A stretch of DNA of 64,000 nt, taken from Pseudomonas allokribbensis. Lineage in GTDB: Bacteria > Pseudomonadota > Gammaproteobacteria > Pseudomonadales > Pseudomonadaceae. The notes below the pieces were generated by a model. That model was given only the letters and a program-made list of their open reading frames with translations, was not told where the DNA came from and did not search any database. Shown here in pieces: positions 45,548-56,172 of this stretch. A program made the position numbers and the translations under genes. The stretch covers positions 6,301,501-6,365,500 of the forward strand of contig NZ_CP062252.1 in the NCBI RefSeq assembly GCF_014863605.1. Direction: 5' to 3'. Positions within the stretch are counted from its first letter, which is position 1; each line of letters opens with the position of its first letter.

Positions 45548-45640
45548 ACTGTGGGAGCGAGCTTGTTCGCGATAACGGTTTCACACTCAGCAGATTTGCT
45601 GACGGATACACCGCTTTCGCGAGCAAGCTCGCTCCCACAG
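45548..45640. repeat. REPIN: two inverted Pseudomonas REP sequences
   Basis: TGTGGGAGCGAGCTTGTTCGCG (45550-45571) and CGCGAGCAAGCTCGCTCCCACA (45618-45639) are nearly exact reverse complements about 46 bases apart. This is the REP doublet form mobilised by RAYT transposases. No RAYT gene is in the window. Confidence 0.8.
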
Positions 45641-45689
45641 GGATCTTTGTATCGTTCGGGAGCCTGCCGGAGCAGGCCCCCTCAACGGT

Positions 45690-47183
45690 TTACAGCTTGA
45701 TCCAGGTCGCCTTCAGCTCGGTGTATTTGTCGAACGCATGCAGCGACTTGTCACGGCCGTTGCCCGACTGCTTGAAGCCGCCGAACGGTGCGGTCATGTC
45801 GCCGCCATCGTACTGATTGACCCACACGCTGCCGGCACGCAGCGCCTTGGCGGTCAGGTGAGCCTTGGAAATGTCCTGCGTCCAGACCGCTGCCGCCAGG
45901 CCGTAAGGCGTGTCGTTGGCGATGTTGATCGCTTCCTCGGCCGTGTCGAAGGCGATGACCGACAGCACCGGGCCGAAGATTTCTTCCTGAGCGATCTTCA
46001 TCGCGTTGCTCACGCCGTCGAAAATCGTTGGCTCGACGTAAGTGCCACCGGTTTCCTGAAGGATGCGCTTGCCGCCGGCCACCAGTTTGGCGCCGTCGGT
46101 GTGGCCCGACTCGATATAGGACAGCACGGTGTTCATCTGCTGGGTGTCGACCAGCGCACCGACGTTGGTGGCTGGATCCAGCGGGTTGCCCGGTTTCCAG
46201 GCCTTCAGGGCCTCGATCACCATCGGCAGGAATTTGTCCTTGATCGAACGCTCGACCAGCAGACGCGAACCGGCGGTGCAGACTTCGCCCTGGTTGAAGG
46301 CGATGGCGCTGGCAGCGGACTCGGCCGCAGCCTGCAGGTCCGGCGCATCGGCAAACACGATGTTCGGGCTCTTGCCGCCAGCTTCCAGCCAGACGCGTTT
46401 CATGTTTGATTCGCCGGAATAGATCATCAGTTGCTTGGCGATCTTGGTCGAACCGGTGAACACCAGGGTGTCGACGTCATTGTGCAGAGCCAAGGCTTTG
46501 CCGACGGTGTGGCCATAACCCGGCAACACGTTCAGCACGCCTTTCGGAATGCCGGCTTCAACCGCCAGTTCGGCGATGCGGATGGCGGTCAGCGGGGATT
46601 TTTCCGACGGCTTGAGGATCACCGAGTTACCGGTCGACAGCGCCGGGCCGAGTTTCCAGCAGGCCATCATCAGCGGGAAGTTCCACGGCACGATGGCGCC
46701 AACCACGCCCACTGGCTCGCGGGTTACCAGTCCCAACTGATCGTGCGGAGTCGCGGCGACTTCGTCGTAGATCTTGTCGATCGCTTCACCGCTCCAGCTC
46801 AGCGCTTGCGCCGCGCCCGGAACGTCGATGTACAGCGAATCGCTGATCGGCTTGCCCATGTCGAGGGTTTCGAGCAGGGCCAGCTCTTCGGCGTGCTGTT
46901 TCAGCAGGCCGGCGAAACGGATCATGGTGGCTTTGCGTTTGGTCGGCGCCAGGCGCGACCAGACACCGGAATTGAAGGTGGCGCGGGCATTTTCCACGGC
47001 GCGCTGGGCATCGGCGGCGTCACAGCTGGCAATCTTGCCCAGCAGACGGCCATCGACCGGACTGATGCACTCGAAGGTCTCGCCGGAGACGGCATCGGTG
47101 TACTCGCCATTAAGGTAGGCGCGGCCTTCGATCTTCAGGTCGCGGGCGCGCTGTTCCCAGTCGGCACGAGTCAGGGTGGTCAT
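45690..47183 (-). CDS. kauB: NAD-dependent aldehyde dehydrogenase KauB (PuuC-like)
   Basis: A 497-aa ALDH. The catalytic Cys302 is in FNQGEVCTAGSR and the general base Glu267 in VWLEAGGKSPNIV; FTGSTKIAKQL is the NAD-binding turn. It is most like PuuC/KauB enzymes, which oxidise 4-guanidinobutyraldehyde, 4-aminobutyraldehyde or gamma-glutamyl-aminobutyraldehyde in arginine and polyamine breakdown. The genomic position matches P. aeruginosa PA5312. The PuuB-like oxidase and PauR lie within 12 kb. Confidence 0.9.
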   Translation of the reverse strand: MTTLTRADWEQRARDLKIEGRAYLNGEYTDAVSGETFECISPVDGRLLGKIASCDAADAQRAVENARATFNSGVWSRLAPTKRKATMIRFAGLLKQHAEELALLETLDMGKPISDSLYIDVPGAAQALSWSGEAIDKIYDEVAATPHDQLGLVTREPVGVVGAIVPWNFPLMMACWKLGPALSTGNSVILKPSEKSPLTAIRIAELAVEAGIPKGVLNVLPGYGHTVGKALALHNDVDTLVFTGSTKIAKQLMIYSGESNMKRVWLEAGGKSPNIVFADAPDLQAAAESAASAIAFNQGEVCTAGSRLLVERSIKDKFLPMVIEALKAWKPGNPLDPATNVGALVDTQQMNTVLSYIESGHTDGAKLVAGGKRILQETGGTYVEPTIFDGVSNAMKIAQEEIFGPVLSVIAFDTAEEAINIANDTPYGLAAAVWTQDISKAHLTAKALRAGSVWVNQYDGGDMTAPFGGFKQSGNGRDKSLHAFDKYTELKATWIKL

Positions 47184-47419
47184 TCGAGTGTCCTCCTCTT
47201 GTTGAATACGAGCGCCGCGCGATCTTCGCCGGCGTCCTCAGGAATTCTGCCCGGCCAGCCTGTTTTCGGCCCAAGGCACCCGCCACCCTAAACCAGCGGC
47301 CGGGGTTGTTTCAATATATTTGACATAAGGCGGTTATACAGCCTTGCGGCGTTCAATTTAATCAACATAGACTTTGGCCCCTTCAAGCCACCGCGCCGTC
47401 ATCACGGGAGAAAACAACA

Positions 47420-47782
47420 ATGAACATCCAGAACGTCGTCGACATCAGCCTGACCATGGACCAGGCCGAACGCTACCGCCCGGACCCGGCAAAAGTCCTC
47501 AAGGGCGATCCCGAACAAGCGGTGTTCAATCAATACGACAGCCCTTGCGGGCAAATGGGCGTCGGCGTGTGGGAAGGTGCAGTCGGGCAATGGACAGTGA
47601 ATTACACCGAGCATGAATACTGCGAAATCCTGCAAGGCGTTTCGGTGCTACGTGACGGCGAAGGCAATGCCAAGACCCTGCGTGTCGGTGACCGCTTCGT
47701 GATTCCGGCCGGCTTCCGTGGCACCTGGGAAGTGCTGGAAGCCTGCCGCAAGGTCTATGTGATCTTCGAACAAAAAGCCTGA
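47420..47782 (+). CDS. Cupin domain protein (DUF861-like)
   Basis: A 120-aa single-domain cupin: GVWEGAVGQWTVNYTEHEYCEILQGVSVLRDGEGNAKTLRVGDRFVIPAGFRGTWEVLE. The pattern W-x-V-NYTEHEYCEILQG is typical of the (S)-ureidoglycine aminohydrolase-like/EutQ-like cupins. It lies divergent from kauB with 236 bp between them and ends before a terminator. It may assist amine catabolism, but no activity is known. Confidence 0.85.
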   Translation: MNIQNVVDISLTMDQAERYRPDPAKVLKGDPEQAVFNQYDSPCGQMGVGVWEGAVGQWTVNYTEHEYCEILQGVSVLRDGEGNAKTLRVGDRFVIPAGFRGTWEVLEACRKVYVIFEQKA

Positions 47783-47801
47783 GGCCTTTCATCAGGCAAC
47801 A

Positions 47802-47835
47802 AAAAAGGCCCGTATCGTGAGATACGGGCCTTTTT
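47802..47835. terminator. Bidirectional terminator between the cupin gene and rpmG
   Basis: AAAAAGGCCCGTATC-GTGA-GATACGGGCCTTTTT is a 15-bp perfect stem between convergent genes, with A/T tails on both strands. Confidence 0.9.
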
Positions 47836-47855
47836 CGTAAGTCGGGAAAAATCAA

Positions 47856-48011
47856 TTACTTGATTTTGCCTTCCTTGTAGATCACGTGCTTGCGAACAAC
47901 CGGATCATATTTCTTGATCTCGATTTTGTCCGGGGTAGTACGCTTGTTCTTGTCGGTAGTGTAGAAGTGACCAGTACCGGCGCTCGAGATCAAACGAATC
48001 AATTCACGCAT
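47856..48011 (-). CDS. rpmG: 50S ribosomal protein L33
   Basis: 51 aa: [19 protein letters not shown], then [32 protein letters not shown]. This is the cysteine-free (C-minus) L33 form that does not bind zinc. The length and sequence match gammaproteobacterial L33. It follows rpmB by 11 bases in the conserved rpmB-rpmG operon and is translated after it. Confidence 0.96.
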   Translation of the reverse strand: MRELIRLISSAGTGHFYTTDKNKRTTPDKIEIKKYDPVVRKHVIYKEGKIK

Positions 48012-48022
48012 GATTAGCTCCC

Positions 48023-48256
48023 TTAAACCTTGCCGTCGCGACGCAGCTCGGCCAGCACAACGCTGATGCCACGCTTGTCGATGATACGCATGCCTTTGGC
48101 GGAAACGCGCAGGCGTACGAAACGTTTCTCTTCTTCAACCCAGAAGCGGTGATGCTGCAGGTTCGGCAGGAAACGACGACGGGTTTTGTTGTTTGCGTGG
48201 GAAATGTTGTTCCCAGTCACCGGACCCTTACCGGTAACTTGACATACTCTAGACAT
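48023..48256 (-). CDS. rpmB: 50S ribosomal protein L28
   Basis: 77 aa with the L28 signature [29 protein letters not shown] and the C-terminal [23 protein letters not shown]. First gene of rpmB-rpmG. A sigma-70-type promoter lies about 150 bases upstream. Confidence 0.97.
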   Translation of the reverse strand: MSRVCQVTGKGPVTGNNISHANNKTRRRFLPNLQHHRFWVEEEKRFVRLRVSAKGMRIIDKRGISVVLAELRRDGKV

Positions 48257-48702
48257 GCCTCAGCCCTCTAAAACCACATGCCCAACCCGGCATGGGTTGG
48301 CCGCTTAATCTCTAGTCATTGTGGCGCCAGGCGCCGCGATTCTTTAGAGGTCTTACCGGCTACACCTACAAGCGAAGGAACCGGGCCCCTAGAAAAGAGC
48401 GCTGCTTTATACCAGAAAGACCACGGAGCAACAACTTTCCGTGTGCAAAGAATGGCTAAAAAGCCGCTTTTTCCGCCCGCAAGCGGCTTGGGCAAAGGCT
48501 GGCGGCAATTTTTACCATTCGTCGAAGAAAACCGATCATACCCGCAATCGAGACTTTTCCTGCCGCCACTTCCGATAAATCCTCAGCCGCGCAGCCCCGA
48601 AAATGCAAAAAGGGGATAGTCATTTGCAATCGCGACCACTAGGGTAGGCCTTTTCCAGACTGCACTTGCAGATGGGCCTTCGATCTGTAAAGGAAGCCGA
48701 CC
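48257..48702. other. Divergent intergenic region between rpmB and the peptide-binding protein gene
   Basis: 446 bases without a supported gene. It contains the rpmB promoter on the minus strand near 48406-48434 and a hairpin in the rpmB leader (CAACCCGGCATGGGTTG around 48279). The rest, up to the ribosome site of the binding-protein gene, shows nothing recognisable. Confidence 0.5.
48406..48434 (-). promoter_or_regulatory. Candidate sigma-70 promoter of rpmB-rpmG
   Basis: On the minus strand: TTGTTG, 17 bases, TATAAA, followed by a GC-rich initiation region. The spacing and near-consensus -10 suit a strong ribosomal protein promoter. Confidence 0.6.
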
Positions 48703-50289
48703 ATGCGCCTCGCTGCCCTCCCCCTGCTGCTCGCCCCGCTATTGCTGAGCCCCCTGGCCCATGCCGCCGCCCTGAGCGTGTGCACCGAGGCCAGCCCCGA
48801 AGGGTTCGACGTGGTGCAATACAACTCGCTGACCACCACCAACGCTTCGGCCGACGTGCTGATGAATCGCCTGGTGGACTTCGATACCGCCAGCGGCAAG
48901 GTGGTCCCGAGCCTGGCCGATAGCTGGGAAGTCAGCACCGATGGCCTGAGCTATGTGTTCAAACTGCACCCGCAAGTGAAGTTTCACACCACCGAATACT
49001 TCAAGCCGACCCGCGAGCTGACCGCCGAAGACGTCAAATTCAGCTTCGACCGCATGCTCGACCCGGCCAACCCGTGGCACAAGGTCGCCCAGAGCGGCTT
49101 CCCGCACGCCCAGTCGATGCAGTTGCCGAGCCTTATCAAGAAGATCGACGCACTGGATCCGCTGACCGTGCGTTTCACCCTCGACCACCCGGACTCGACA
49201 TTCCTCGCGACCCTGAGCATGGGTTTCGCCTCGATCTATTCCGCCGAATACGCCGACAAACTGCTGAAGGCCGGCGCGACCGATAAGCTCAACAGCCAAC
49301 CGGTCGGCACCGGCCCGTTCGTCTTTACCCGATTCCAGAAAGACGCGTCGATCCGCTACAAGGCCAACCCGGACTACTTCGGCGGCAAGCCTGCGGTGGA
49401 TCCGTTGATCTTCGCCATTACCCCGGACGCCAACGTGCGCCTGCAAAAGCTGCGGCGTAACGAGTGCCAGATTGCCCTGTCGCCAAAACCATTGGACGTA
49501 CAGGCCGCGAAGGAAGAACCGACGCTGAAAGTCGAAAAGACTGACGCGTTCATGACCGCTTTCGTCGGCATCAACAGCCAGCATCCGCCATTGGACAAAC
49601 CGGAAGTGCGTCAGGCGATCAACCTCGCTTTCGACAAGGCCAACTACCTCAAGGCTGTGTTCGAAGACACCGCCGAAGCCGCCAACGGCCCGTATCCACC
49701 GAACACCTGGAGCTACGCCAAGAACCTGCCGGGCTACCCGCACGACGTGGAAAAGGCCAAGGCGTTGCTGGCCAAGGCCGGACTGAAGGAAGGCTTCCAG
49801 ACCACCATCTGGACGCGCCCGTCAGGCAGCCTGCTCAACCCGAACCCGAGTCTGGGTGCACAACTGCTGCAATCGGACCTGGCGGAAATCGGCATTCAGG
49901 CGGAAATCCGCGTGATCGAGTGGGGCGAACTGATCCGTCGCGCCAAGGCTGGCGAACATGACCTGCTGTTCATGGGCTGGGCCGGCGACAACGGCGATCC
50001 GGACAACTTCCTCACGCCGCAGTTTTCCTGCGCGGCAGTGAAGTCCGGCACCAACTTCGCCCGCTACTGCAATGCCGATCTGGACAAGCTGATCAGCGCC
50101 GGCAAGACCACCAGCGAGCAAGGCGTACGCACCAAGCTCTACGAACAGGCACAGGCGCAGATCCAGCAGCAGGCATTGTGGCTGCCGCTGGCGCATCCGA
50201 CGGCGTATGCATTGACGCGTAAAGACGTGCAGGGTTACTCGGTGAGCCCGTTCGGGCGGCAGGATTACTCCAAGGTCACCCTGAAGTAA
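48703..50289 (+). CDS. Periplasmic peptide-binding protein of an ABC transporter (DppA/SapA family)
   Basis: A 528-aa SBP_bac_5 protein. A Sec signal peptide (LAALPLLLAPLLLSPLAHAAA) precedes the mature start LSVCTEASPEGFDV. The family block WEVSTDGLSYVFKLHPQVKFHTTEYFKPTRELTAEDVKFSFDRMLD and DPDNFLTPQFSC are clear. It resembles dipeptide-binding proteins. No permease or ATPase gene is adjacent, so it would use a transporter encoded elsewhere. In P. aeruginosa several such orphan binding proteins feed the Dpp system. Confidence 0.92.
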   Translation: MRLAALPLLLAPLLLSPLAHAAALSVCTEASPEGFDVVQYNSLTTTNASADVLMNRLVDFDTASGKVVPSLADSWEVSTDGLSYVFKLHPQVKFHTTEYFKPTRELTAEDVKFSFDRMLDPANPWHKVAQSGFPHAQSMQLPSLIKKIDALDPLTVRFTLDHPDSTFLATLSMGFASIYSAEYADKLLKAGATDKLNSQPVGTGPFVFTRFQKDASIRYKANPDYFGGKPAVDPLIFAITPDANVRLQKLRRNECQIALSPKPLDVQAAKEEPTLKVEKTDAFMTAFVGINSQHPPLDKPEVRQAINLAFDKANYLKAVFEDTAEAANGPYPPNTWSYAKNLPGYPHDVEKAKALLAKAGLKEGFQTTIWTRPSGSLLNPNPSLGAQLLQSDLAEIGIQAEIRVIEWGELIRRAKAGEHDLLFMGWAGDNGDPDNFLTPQFSCAAVKSGTNFARYCNADLDKLISAGKTTSEQGVRTKLYEQAQAQIQQQALWLPLAHPTAYALTRKDVQGYSVSPFGRQDYSKVTLK

Positions 50290-50298
50290 TCCGCCCCG

Positions 50299-50326
50299 GC
50301 TTGCAGCGACTGCAGTCGCTGCAAGC
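50299..50326. repeat. 28-bp perfect palindrome at the 3' ends of convergent genes
   Basis: GCTTGCAGCGAC-TGCA-GTCGCTGCAAGC is fully self-complementary over 28 bases. It ends on the first base of the radC stop codon complement. It may be a REP-like element or a bidirectional stop without U-tracts. Confidence 0.65.
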
Positions 50327-51000
50327 TACATCCAGCCACACTCCGCCATCGACAACGGCTCCCCATCGCCAACGATGAAGTGATCGAGCACTCGCACATC
50401 GATCAGCTCAAGCGCTTTCTGCAATCGCTTGGTCAATAATCGATCAGCCTGACTGGGATCCGTGTTTCCCGACGGGTGGTTGTGGCACAGAATCACGGCC
50501 GCCGCATTGTTCGCCAGCGCACGCTTCACCACTTCCCTGGGATGTACGGCGGTGTTGTCGATGGAGCCCCGAAACAGCGGTTCGAAGGTCAGCACTTGGT
50601 GTTTTGAGTCCAGAAACAGGCAACCGAACACCTCGTGTGGCTCGTGGCGCAGCATGGCTTTGAGGTAGTCGCGTACGACCTGTGGATTTTCCAGCGTCGG
50701 TTTCTGGCGCATGCGCTCGGCCAGATGCCGCCGGGCCATCTCCAGCACCGCCTGCAATTGAGCAAATTTCGCCGGCCCCAGCCCCAATTGCTCGCTGAAC
50801 GCCCCGAGATCTGCCTCCAGCAACGCACGAAGGCTGCCGAACTGATTCAACAAGTGTCGCGCCAGATCCACCGCGCTTTTCCCGGATACGCCGGTGCGTA
50901 AAAAAATCGCCAGCAATTCGGCATCGGAAAGACTTCCCGAGCCCTGTTCAAGCAGCTTCTCCCGCGGCCTTTCCGCCGCCGGCCAATCGCGAATACTCAT
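50326..51000 (-). CDS. radC: RadC/YeeS-like JAB domain protein
   Basis: A 224-aa RadC. An N-terminal UPF0758 helix-hairpin-helix ([41 protein letters not shown]) precedes a JAMM/JAB domain with the metal ligands in [14 protein letters not shown]. Despite its name the role in repair is unproven. ATG 51000 (MSIRDWP) gives the normal length. It is divergent from coaBC. Confidence 0.94.
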   Translation of the reverse strand: MSIRDWPAAERPREKLLEQGSGSLSDAELLAIFLRTGVSGKSAVDLARHLLNQFGSLRALLEADLGAFSEQLGLGPAKFAQLQAVLEMARRHLAERMRQKPTLENPQVVRDYLKAMLRHEPHEVFGCLFLDSKHQVLTFEPLFRGSIDNTAVHPREVVKRALANNAAAVILCHNHPSGNTDPSQADRLLTKRLQKALELIDVRVLDHFIVGDGEPLSMAECGWM

Positions 51001-51135
51001 ACACATTCCTTGTCTGTGGGCGCCGCTGTTCCGTAGCGGTCGCTGTGATATCGTAGCCCATCTTTTTTGCGGGCGAATTCACCCTGGGGAGGGGGTTTCG
51101 CCACGTATGTCACCAACGAAATGAAAGGCAGACCT

Positions 51136-52344
51136 ATGCAGCGGCTGTATCGGAAACGCATCGTTCTGGGCGTCGGCGGCGGTATCGCTGCCTACAAGAG
51201 CGCTGACCTTGTTCGCCGCCTGATCGACCAGGGCGCCGAAGTGCGCGTGGTCATGACCCGTGGCGGCAGCGAATTCATCACCCCGCTGACCATGCAGGCC
51301 CTGTCCGGCCACCCGGTTCACCTGGATTTGCTCGACCCGGCCGCCGAAGCGGCGATGGGCCACATCGAACTGGCCAAATGGGCCGATATGGTGCTGATCG
51401 CCCCGGCCACCGCCGACCTGCTGGCCCGTCTGGCTCAAGGCATTGCCAACGATCTGCTGACCACACTGGTGCTGGCCACCGACGCCATCGTCGCTGTCGC
51501 TCCGGCGATGAACCAGGCCATGTGGCGCGATCCGGCCACCCAGGCCAACCTGCAACTCCTTGAAAGCCGTGGCCTGAAGACCTTCGGCCCGGCCTCCGGT
51601 AGCCAGGCCTGCGGCGACGTCGGCATGGGCCGCATGATGGAAGCCACCGACCTGGCCCAGCTCGCGGCGGACTGCTTCCAGCGTCAGGCACTGACCGGCA
51701 AGCACGTGGTGATCACTGCTGGCCCGACCCAGGAAAACATCGACCCGGTGCGCTACATCACCAACCACAGCTCCGGCAAAATGGGCTTCGCCCTGGCGGA
51801 AGCGGCGGTGGAAGCCGGCGCCCGCGTCACGCTGATCAGCGGCCCGGTGCATTTGCCGACACCGGATCGCGTCACCCGTATCGATGTGGTCAGCGCCCGC
51901 GACATGCTCGCCGCCTGTGAAGCCGCGATCCCTTGCGACATCTTCATCGCCTCGGCGGCGGTCGCGGACTACCGTCCGGAAGTCGTCGCCCCGCAAAAAT
52001 TAAAGAAAGATCCTACGAGCGGTGACGGTTTCGTCCTGCAAATGGTGCGCAACCCGGACATCCTGGCCACCATCGCGACCCGTCCCGACCGTCCGTTCAG
52101 TGTCGGCTTCGCCGCCGAGACCGAACACCTGCTCGACTACGCTGCACGCAAGCTGAAGGACAAGAATCTCGATCTGATCGTCGCCAACGACGTCGCCAAC
52201 CCGAGCATCGGTTTCAACAGCGAAGAAAACGCCTGCAGCGTCATCGACCGTGCGCTGCACGCCACGGTTTTCGCCCAGACCAGCAAGAGCAAGATCGCTC
52301 GCCAACTGGTCACTTTTATCGCCGAACGTCTGAACCAGGTTTAA
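51136..52344 (+). CDS. coaBC: Bifunctional phosphopantothenoylcysteine decarboxylase/synthetase CoaBC (Dfp)
   Basis: A 402-aa two-domain enzyme. The N-terminal CoaC flavoprotein part has [18 protein letters not shown], the active-site His in ALSGHPVH, and PAMNQAMW. The C-terminal CoaB synthetase starts near residue 185 with [28 protein letters not shown] and includes APQKLKKDP and GFAAETE. It makes 4'-phosphopantetheine in CoA synthesis. ATG 51136 follows AAAGG. It is five bases upstream of dut in a conserved operon. Confidence 0.96.
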   Translation: MQRLYRKRIVLGVGGGIAAYKSADLVRRLIDQGAEVRVVMTRGGSEFITPLTMQALSGHPVHLDLLDPAAEAAMGHIELAKWADMVLIAPATADLLARLAQGIANDLLTTLVLATDAIVAVAPAMNQAMWRDPATQANLQLLESRGLKTFGPASGSQACGDVGMGRMMEATDLAQLAADCFQRQALTGKHVVITAGPTQENIDPVRYITNHSSGKMGFALAEAAVEAGARVTLISGPVHLPTPDRVTRIDVVSARDMLAACEAAIPCDIFIASAAVADYRPEVVAPQKLKKDPTSGDGFVLQMVRNPDILATIATRPDRPFSVGFAAETEHLLDYAARKLKDKNLDLIVANDVANPSIGFNSEENACSVIDRALHATVFAQTSKSKIARQLVTFIAERLNQV

Positions 52345-52349
52345 TTTAC

Positions 52350-52805
52350 ATGCACGCTTTGCAAGCCAAGATCCTCGACCCACGCATCGGTACCGAATTC
52401 CCGCTGCCGCAATACGCCACGCCAGGCTCCGCCGGCCTCGACCTGCGCGCCATGCTGCAAGAGGAAATCGTGATCAAGCCGGGTGAAACCGTGCTGATCC
52501 CTACCGGTCTGTCGGTGTACATCGGCGACCCGAACCTCGCCGCGCTGATCCTGCCGCGCTCGGGCATGGGCCATAAGCACGGCATCGTGCTGGGCAATCT
52601 GGTCGGTCTGATCGACTCCGATTACCAGGGCCCGCTGATGGTCTCCTGCTGGAACCGTGGCCAGACCGAATTCACCATGCCGGTCGGCGAGCGTCTGGCG
52701 CAACTGGTGCTGGTGCCGGTGGTGCAGGCGCACTTCGAAATGGTTGAAGAGTTCGTCGAAACCGAGCGCGGCGCTGGCGGTTTCGGCCACTCCGGCACCA
52801 AGTGA
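52350..52805 (+). CDS. dut: dUTP diphosphatase Dut
   Basis: A 151-aa trimeric dUTPase with all five motifs: [10 protein letters not shown] (1), [11 protein letters not shown] (2), [13 protein letters not shown] (3), [13 protein letters not shown] (4) and [12 protein letters not shown] (5). It hydrolyses dUTP to dUMP. Co-transcribed with coaBC, with a 242-bp gap before algC. Confidence 0.97.
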   Translation: MHALQAKILDPRIGTEFPLPQYATPGSAGLDLRAMLQEEIVIKPGETVLIPTGLSVYIGDPNLAALILPRSGMGHKHGIVLGNLVGLIDSDYQGPLMVSCWNRGQTEFTMPVGERLAQLVLVPVVQAHFEMVEEFVETERGAGGFGHSGTK

Positions 52806-53047
52806 TCGGCTAGAAATCTGTCGTGGCGAGGGCGTGTTTCTCGCCACGAATTTCAAAATGTCATCTGCAAGGTTTAGCACCGAAAATCAAGGCATTGGCA
52901 GGCCAAAGCCACGCCGGACAAGGCGTCATGGCCCTTTCACACCACGAACTCTCTGTGAAAACCGCCGTCATACCCTTCAGTTTGAGCCAGCCGCCGAGAT
53001 GATTCGTCGGCGTGTCCCGCCACTTTCGAGATGGAGCATTTCCGCAG

Positions 53048-54445
53048 ATGAGCACCCCCGCCCAAGTCGCCCCGAAGCTTCCCGACAGCATCTTCCGCGC
53101 CTATGACATTCGCGGCACCGTGCCGGAATTCCTCAATGCCGAAACCGCCTACTGGATCGGCCGCGCCATTGGCTCCCAGAGCCTGGCCCAGGGTGAACCG
53201 AACGTGTCCGTTGGCCGTGACGGCCGCCTGTCCGGTCCCGAACTGGTTGCCGCGCTGATTCGCGGCATCGCCGAAAGCGGCTGTCACGTCAGCGACGTCG
53301 GCCTGGTGCCGACCCCGGCGCTGTATTACGCCGCCAACGTGCTGGCGGGCAAATCCGGCGTGATGCTTACCGGCAGCCACAACCCGTCGAACTACAACGG
53401 CTTCAAGATCGTGATCGCCGGCGACACCCTCGCCAACGAACAGATCCAGGTTCTGCACGAGCGTATCAAGACCGGCAACCTGAGCAGCGGCCAGGGCAGC
53501 GTGACCCAGGTCGAGATCCTCGACCGCTACACCACCGAAATCGTCCAGGACATCAAACTGGCCCGGCGCCTGAAAGTCGTGGTCGACTGCGGCAACGGCG
53601 CGGCCGGCGTGATCGCCCCGCAACTGATCGAAGCGCTGAACTGCGAAGTCATCCCGCTGTTCTGCGAAGTCGACGGCAACTTCCCGAACCACCACCCGGA
53701 CCCGGGCAAGCCTGAAAACCTTGTCGACCTGATCGCCAAGGTCAAGGAAACCAAGGCTGACATCGGCCTGGCCTTCGACGGTGACGGCGACCGCGTCGGC
53801 GTGGTGACCAACACCGGCACCATCGTGTTCCCGGACCGCCTGCTGATGCTGTTTGCCCGCGACGTGCTGGCCCGCAACCCGGGCGCGGAAATCATCTTCG
53901 ACGTCAAATGCACCCGTCGCCTGATCCCGCTGATCAAGGAATATGGCGGCCAGTCGCTAATGTGGAAGACCGGTCACTCGTTGATCAAAAAGAAAATGAA
54001 ACAGACCGGCGCGTTGCTGGCCGGTGAAATGAGCGGGCACATCTTCTTCAAGGAACGCTGGTTCGGTTTCGACGACGGCATTTACAGCGCCGCACGGCTG
54101 CTGGAAATCCTCAGCAAGGAAAAATCCGACGCGGAAACGCTGTTCGCGACCTTCCCGAACGATATTTCCACGCCGGAAATCAATATCCATGTGACCGAAG
54201 AGAGCAAATTCAGCATCATTGATGCACTGCACGATGCACAGTGGGGCCCAGGCGCCGACCTGACCACCATTGACGGCGTGCGGGTCGATTACGCCAAAGG
54301 CTGGGGCCTGGTGCGCGCCTCCAACACCACACCGGTGCTGGTGCTGCGTTTCGAGGCCGATGACCAGGCTGAATTGCAGCGCATCAAGGCTGTGTTCCAT
54401 GCCCAACTGAAACGCGTTGCACCTGATCTCCAACTACCGTTCTGA
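53048..54445 (+). CDS. algC: Phosphomannomutase/phosphoglucomutase AlgC
   Basis: A 465-aa alpha-D-phosphohexomutase. The phosphoserine is S110 in MLTGSHNPSNYNG, the Mg loop is FDGDGDRVG, the sugar loop GEMSGHIFF, and the C-terminal phosphate-binding RASNTTPVLVLRFEAD. It interconverts mannose-6-P/1-P and glucose-6-P/1-P for alginate, LPS and rhamnolipid precursors. ATG 53048 (MSTPAQV) is chosen after GGAG; a frame from 53012 adds 12 doubtful residues. It precedes argB by 24 bp. Confidence 0.96.
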   Translation: MSTPAQVAPKLPDSIFRAYDIRGTVPEFLNAETAYWIGRAIGSQSLAQGEPNVSVGRDGRLSGPELVAALIRGIAESGCHVSDVGLVPTPALYYAANVLAGKSGVMLTGSHNPSNYNGFKIVIAGDTLANEQIQVLHERIKTGNLSSGQGSVTQVEILDRYTTEIVQDIKLARRLKVVVDCGNGAAGVIAPQLIEALNCEVIPLFCEVDGNFPNHHPDPGKPENLVDLIAKVKETKADIGLAFDGDGDRVGVVTNTGTIVFPDRLLMLFARDVLARNPGAEIIFDVKCTRRLIPLIKEYGGQSLMWKTGHSLIKKKMKQTGALLAGEMSGHIFFKERWFGFDDGIYSAARLLEILSKEKSDAETLFATFPNDISTPEINIHVTEESKFSIIDALHDAQWGPGADLTTIDGVRVDYAKGWGLVRASNTTPVLVLRFEADDQAELQRIKAVFHAQLKRVAPDLQLPF

Positions 54446-54469
54446 TTTCTGATTCACCCGGAGCCCTGA

Positions 54470-55375
<906 letters not shown>

Positions 55376-55389
55376 GCCGTAGCGCAAAC

Positions 55390-55428
55390 AAAAAGACCCC
55401 GCTCAGCCAGGCTGAGCGGGGTCTTTTT
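55390..55428. terminator. Bidirectional terminator between argB and pyrE
   Basis: AAAAAGACCCCGCTCAGC-CAG-GCTGAGCGGGGTCTTTTT is an 18-bp perfect stem between convergent genes. Confidence 0.92.
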
Positions 55429-55445
55429 TTGCCCTGAAGAAGCGA

Positions 55446-56090
55446 TCAGACACCGAACTGGGCGCGATAGGCTTCAACGGCTGGCAGGTGTTGCTTGAGC
55501 TGCGGGTCGTCAGCCAGGAATTCCAGCACCTGGTTCAGCGACACGATGCTGATGACCGGGATGCCGAAATCACGTTCGACTTCCTGAATCGCCGACAGCT
55601 CACCGTTGCCACGCTCCTGACGGTTCAGGGCGATCAGCACGCCGGCAGCCTTGGCGCCGTCCTGGGAAGCGATGATCTGCATCACTTCACGGATCGCGGT
55701 GCCGGCGGTGATCACGTCGTCGATGATCAGCACGTCGCCGGTCAGCGGAGCGCCGACCAGGCTGCCGCCTTCGCCGTGGGCCTTGGCTTCCTTGCGGTTG
55801 AAGCACCATGGCAAATCGCGGTTATGGTGCTCGGCCAGCGCCACGGCAGTGGTTGCCGCCAGCGGGATGCCTTTGTAGGCCGGGCCAAACAGCACGTCGA
55901 ACGGAATTCCGCTCTCGGCGATGGCTGCGGCGTAGAAACGACCCAGCTGCGCCAGCGCGGAGCCCGAGTTGAACAGACCGGCATTGAAGAAGTAAGGACT
56001 GGTGCGCCCGGACTTCAGGGTGAACTCACCGAAGCGCAAAACGCCGCGATCGATGGCAAAACGAATGAAATCGCGCTGATACGCTTGCAT
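55446..56090 (-). CDS. pyrE: Orotate phosphoribosyltransferase PyrE
   Basis: A 214-aa type I PRTase. The PRPP motif is [18 protein letters not shown]; the flexible loop [16 protein letters not shown] supplies catalytic lysines; the N-terminal [14 protein letters not shown] hood is present. It makes OMP in pyrimidine synthesis. ATG 56090 (MQAYQRDF) gives the usual size; a longer frame adds seven residues. It is divergent from crc with 82 bp between the starts. Confidence 0.96.
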   Translation of the reverse strand: MQAYQRDFIRFAIDRGVLRFGEFTLKSGRTSPYFFNAGLFNSGSALAQLGRFYAAAIAESGIPFDVLFGPAYKGIPLAATTAVALAEHHNRDLPWCFNRKEAKAHGEGGSLVGAPLTGDVLIIDDVITAGTAIREVMQIIASQDGAKAAGVLIALNRQERGNGELSAIQEVERDFGIPVISIVSLNQVLEFLADDPQLKQHLPAVEAYRAQFGV

Positions 56091-56172
56091 GAAAAAAACC
56101 CCAAATACCACGGATTTAGCTAATTAGCTTGACGCCGTGTATCATACACGCACGCGATTTTTGGGGCCATTT

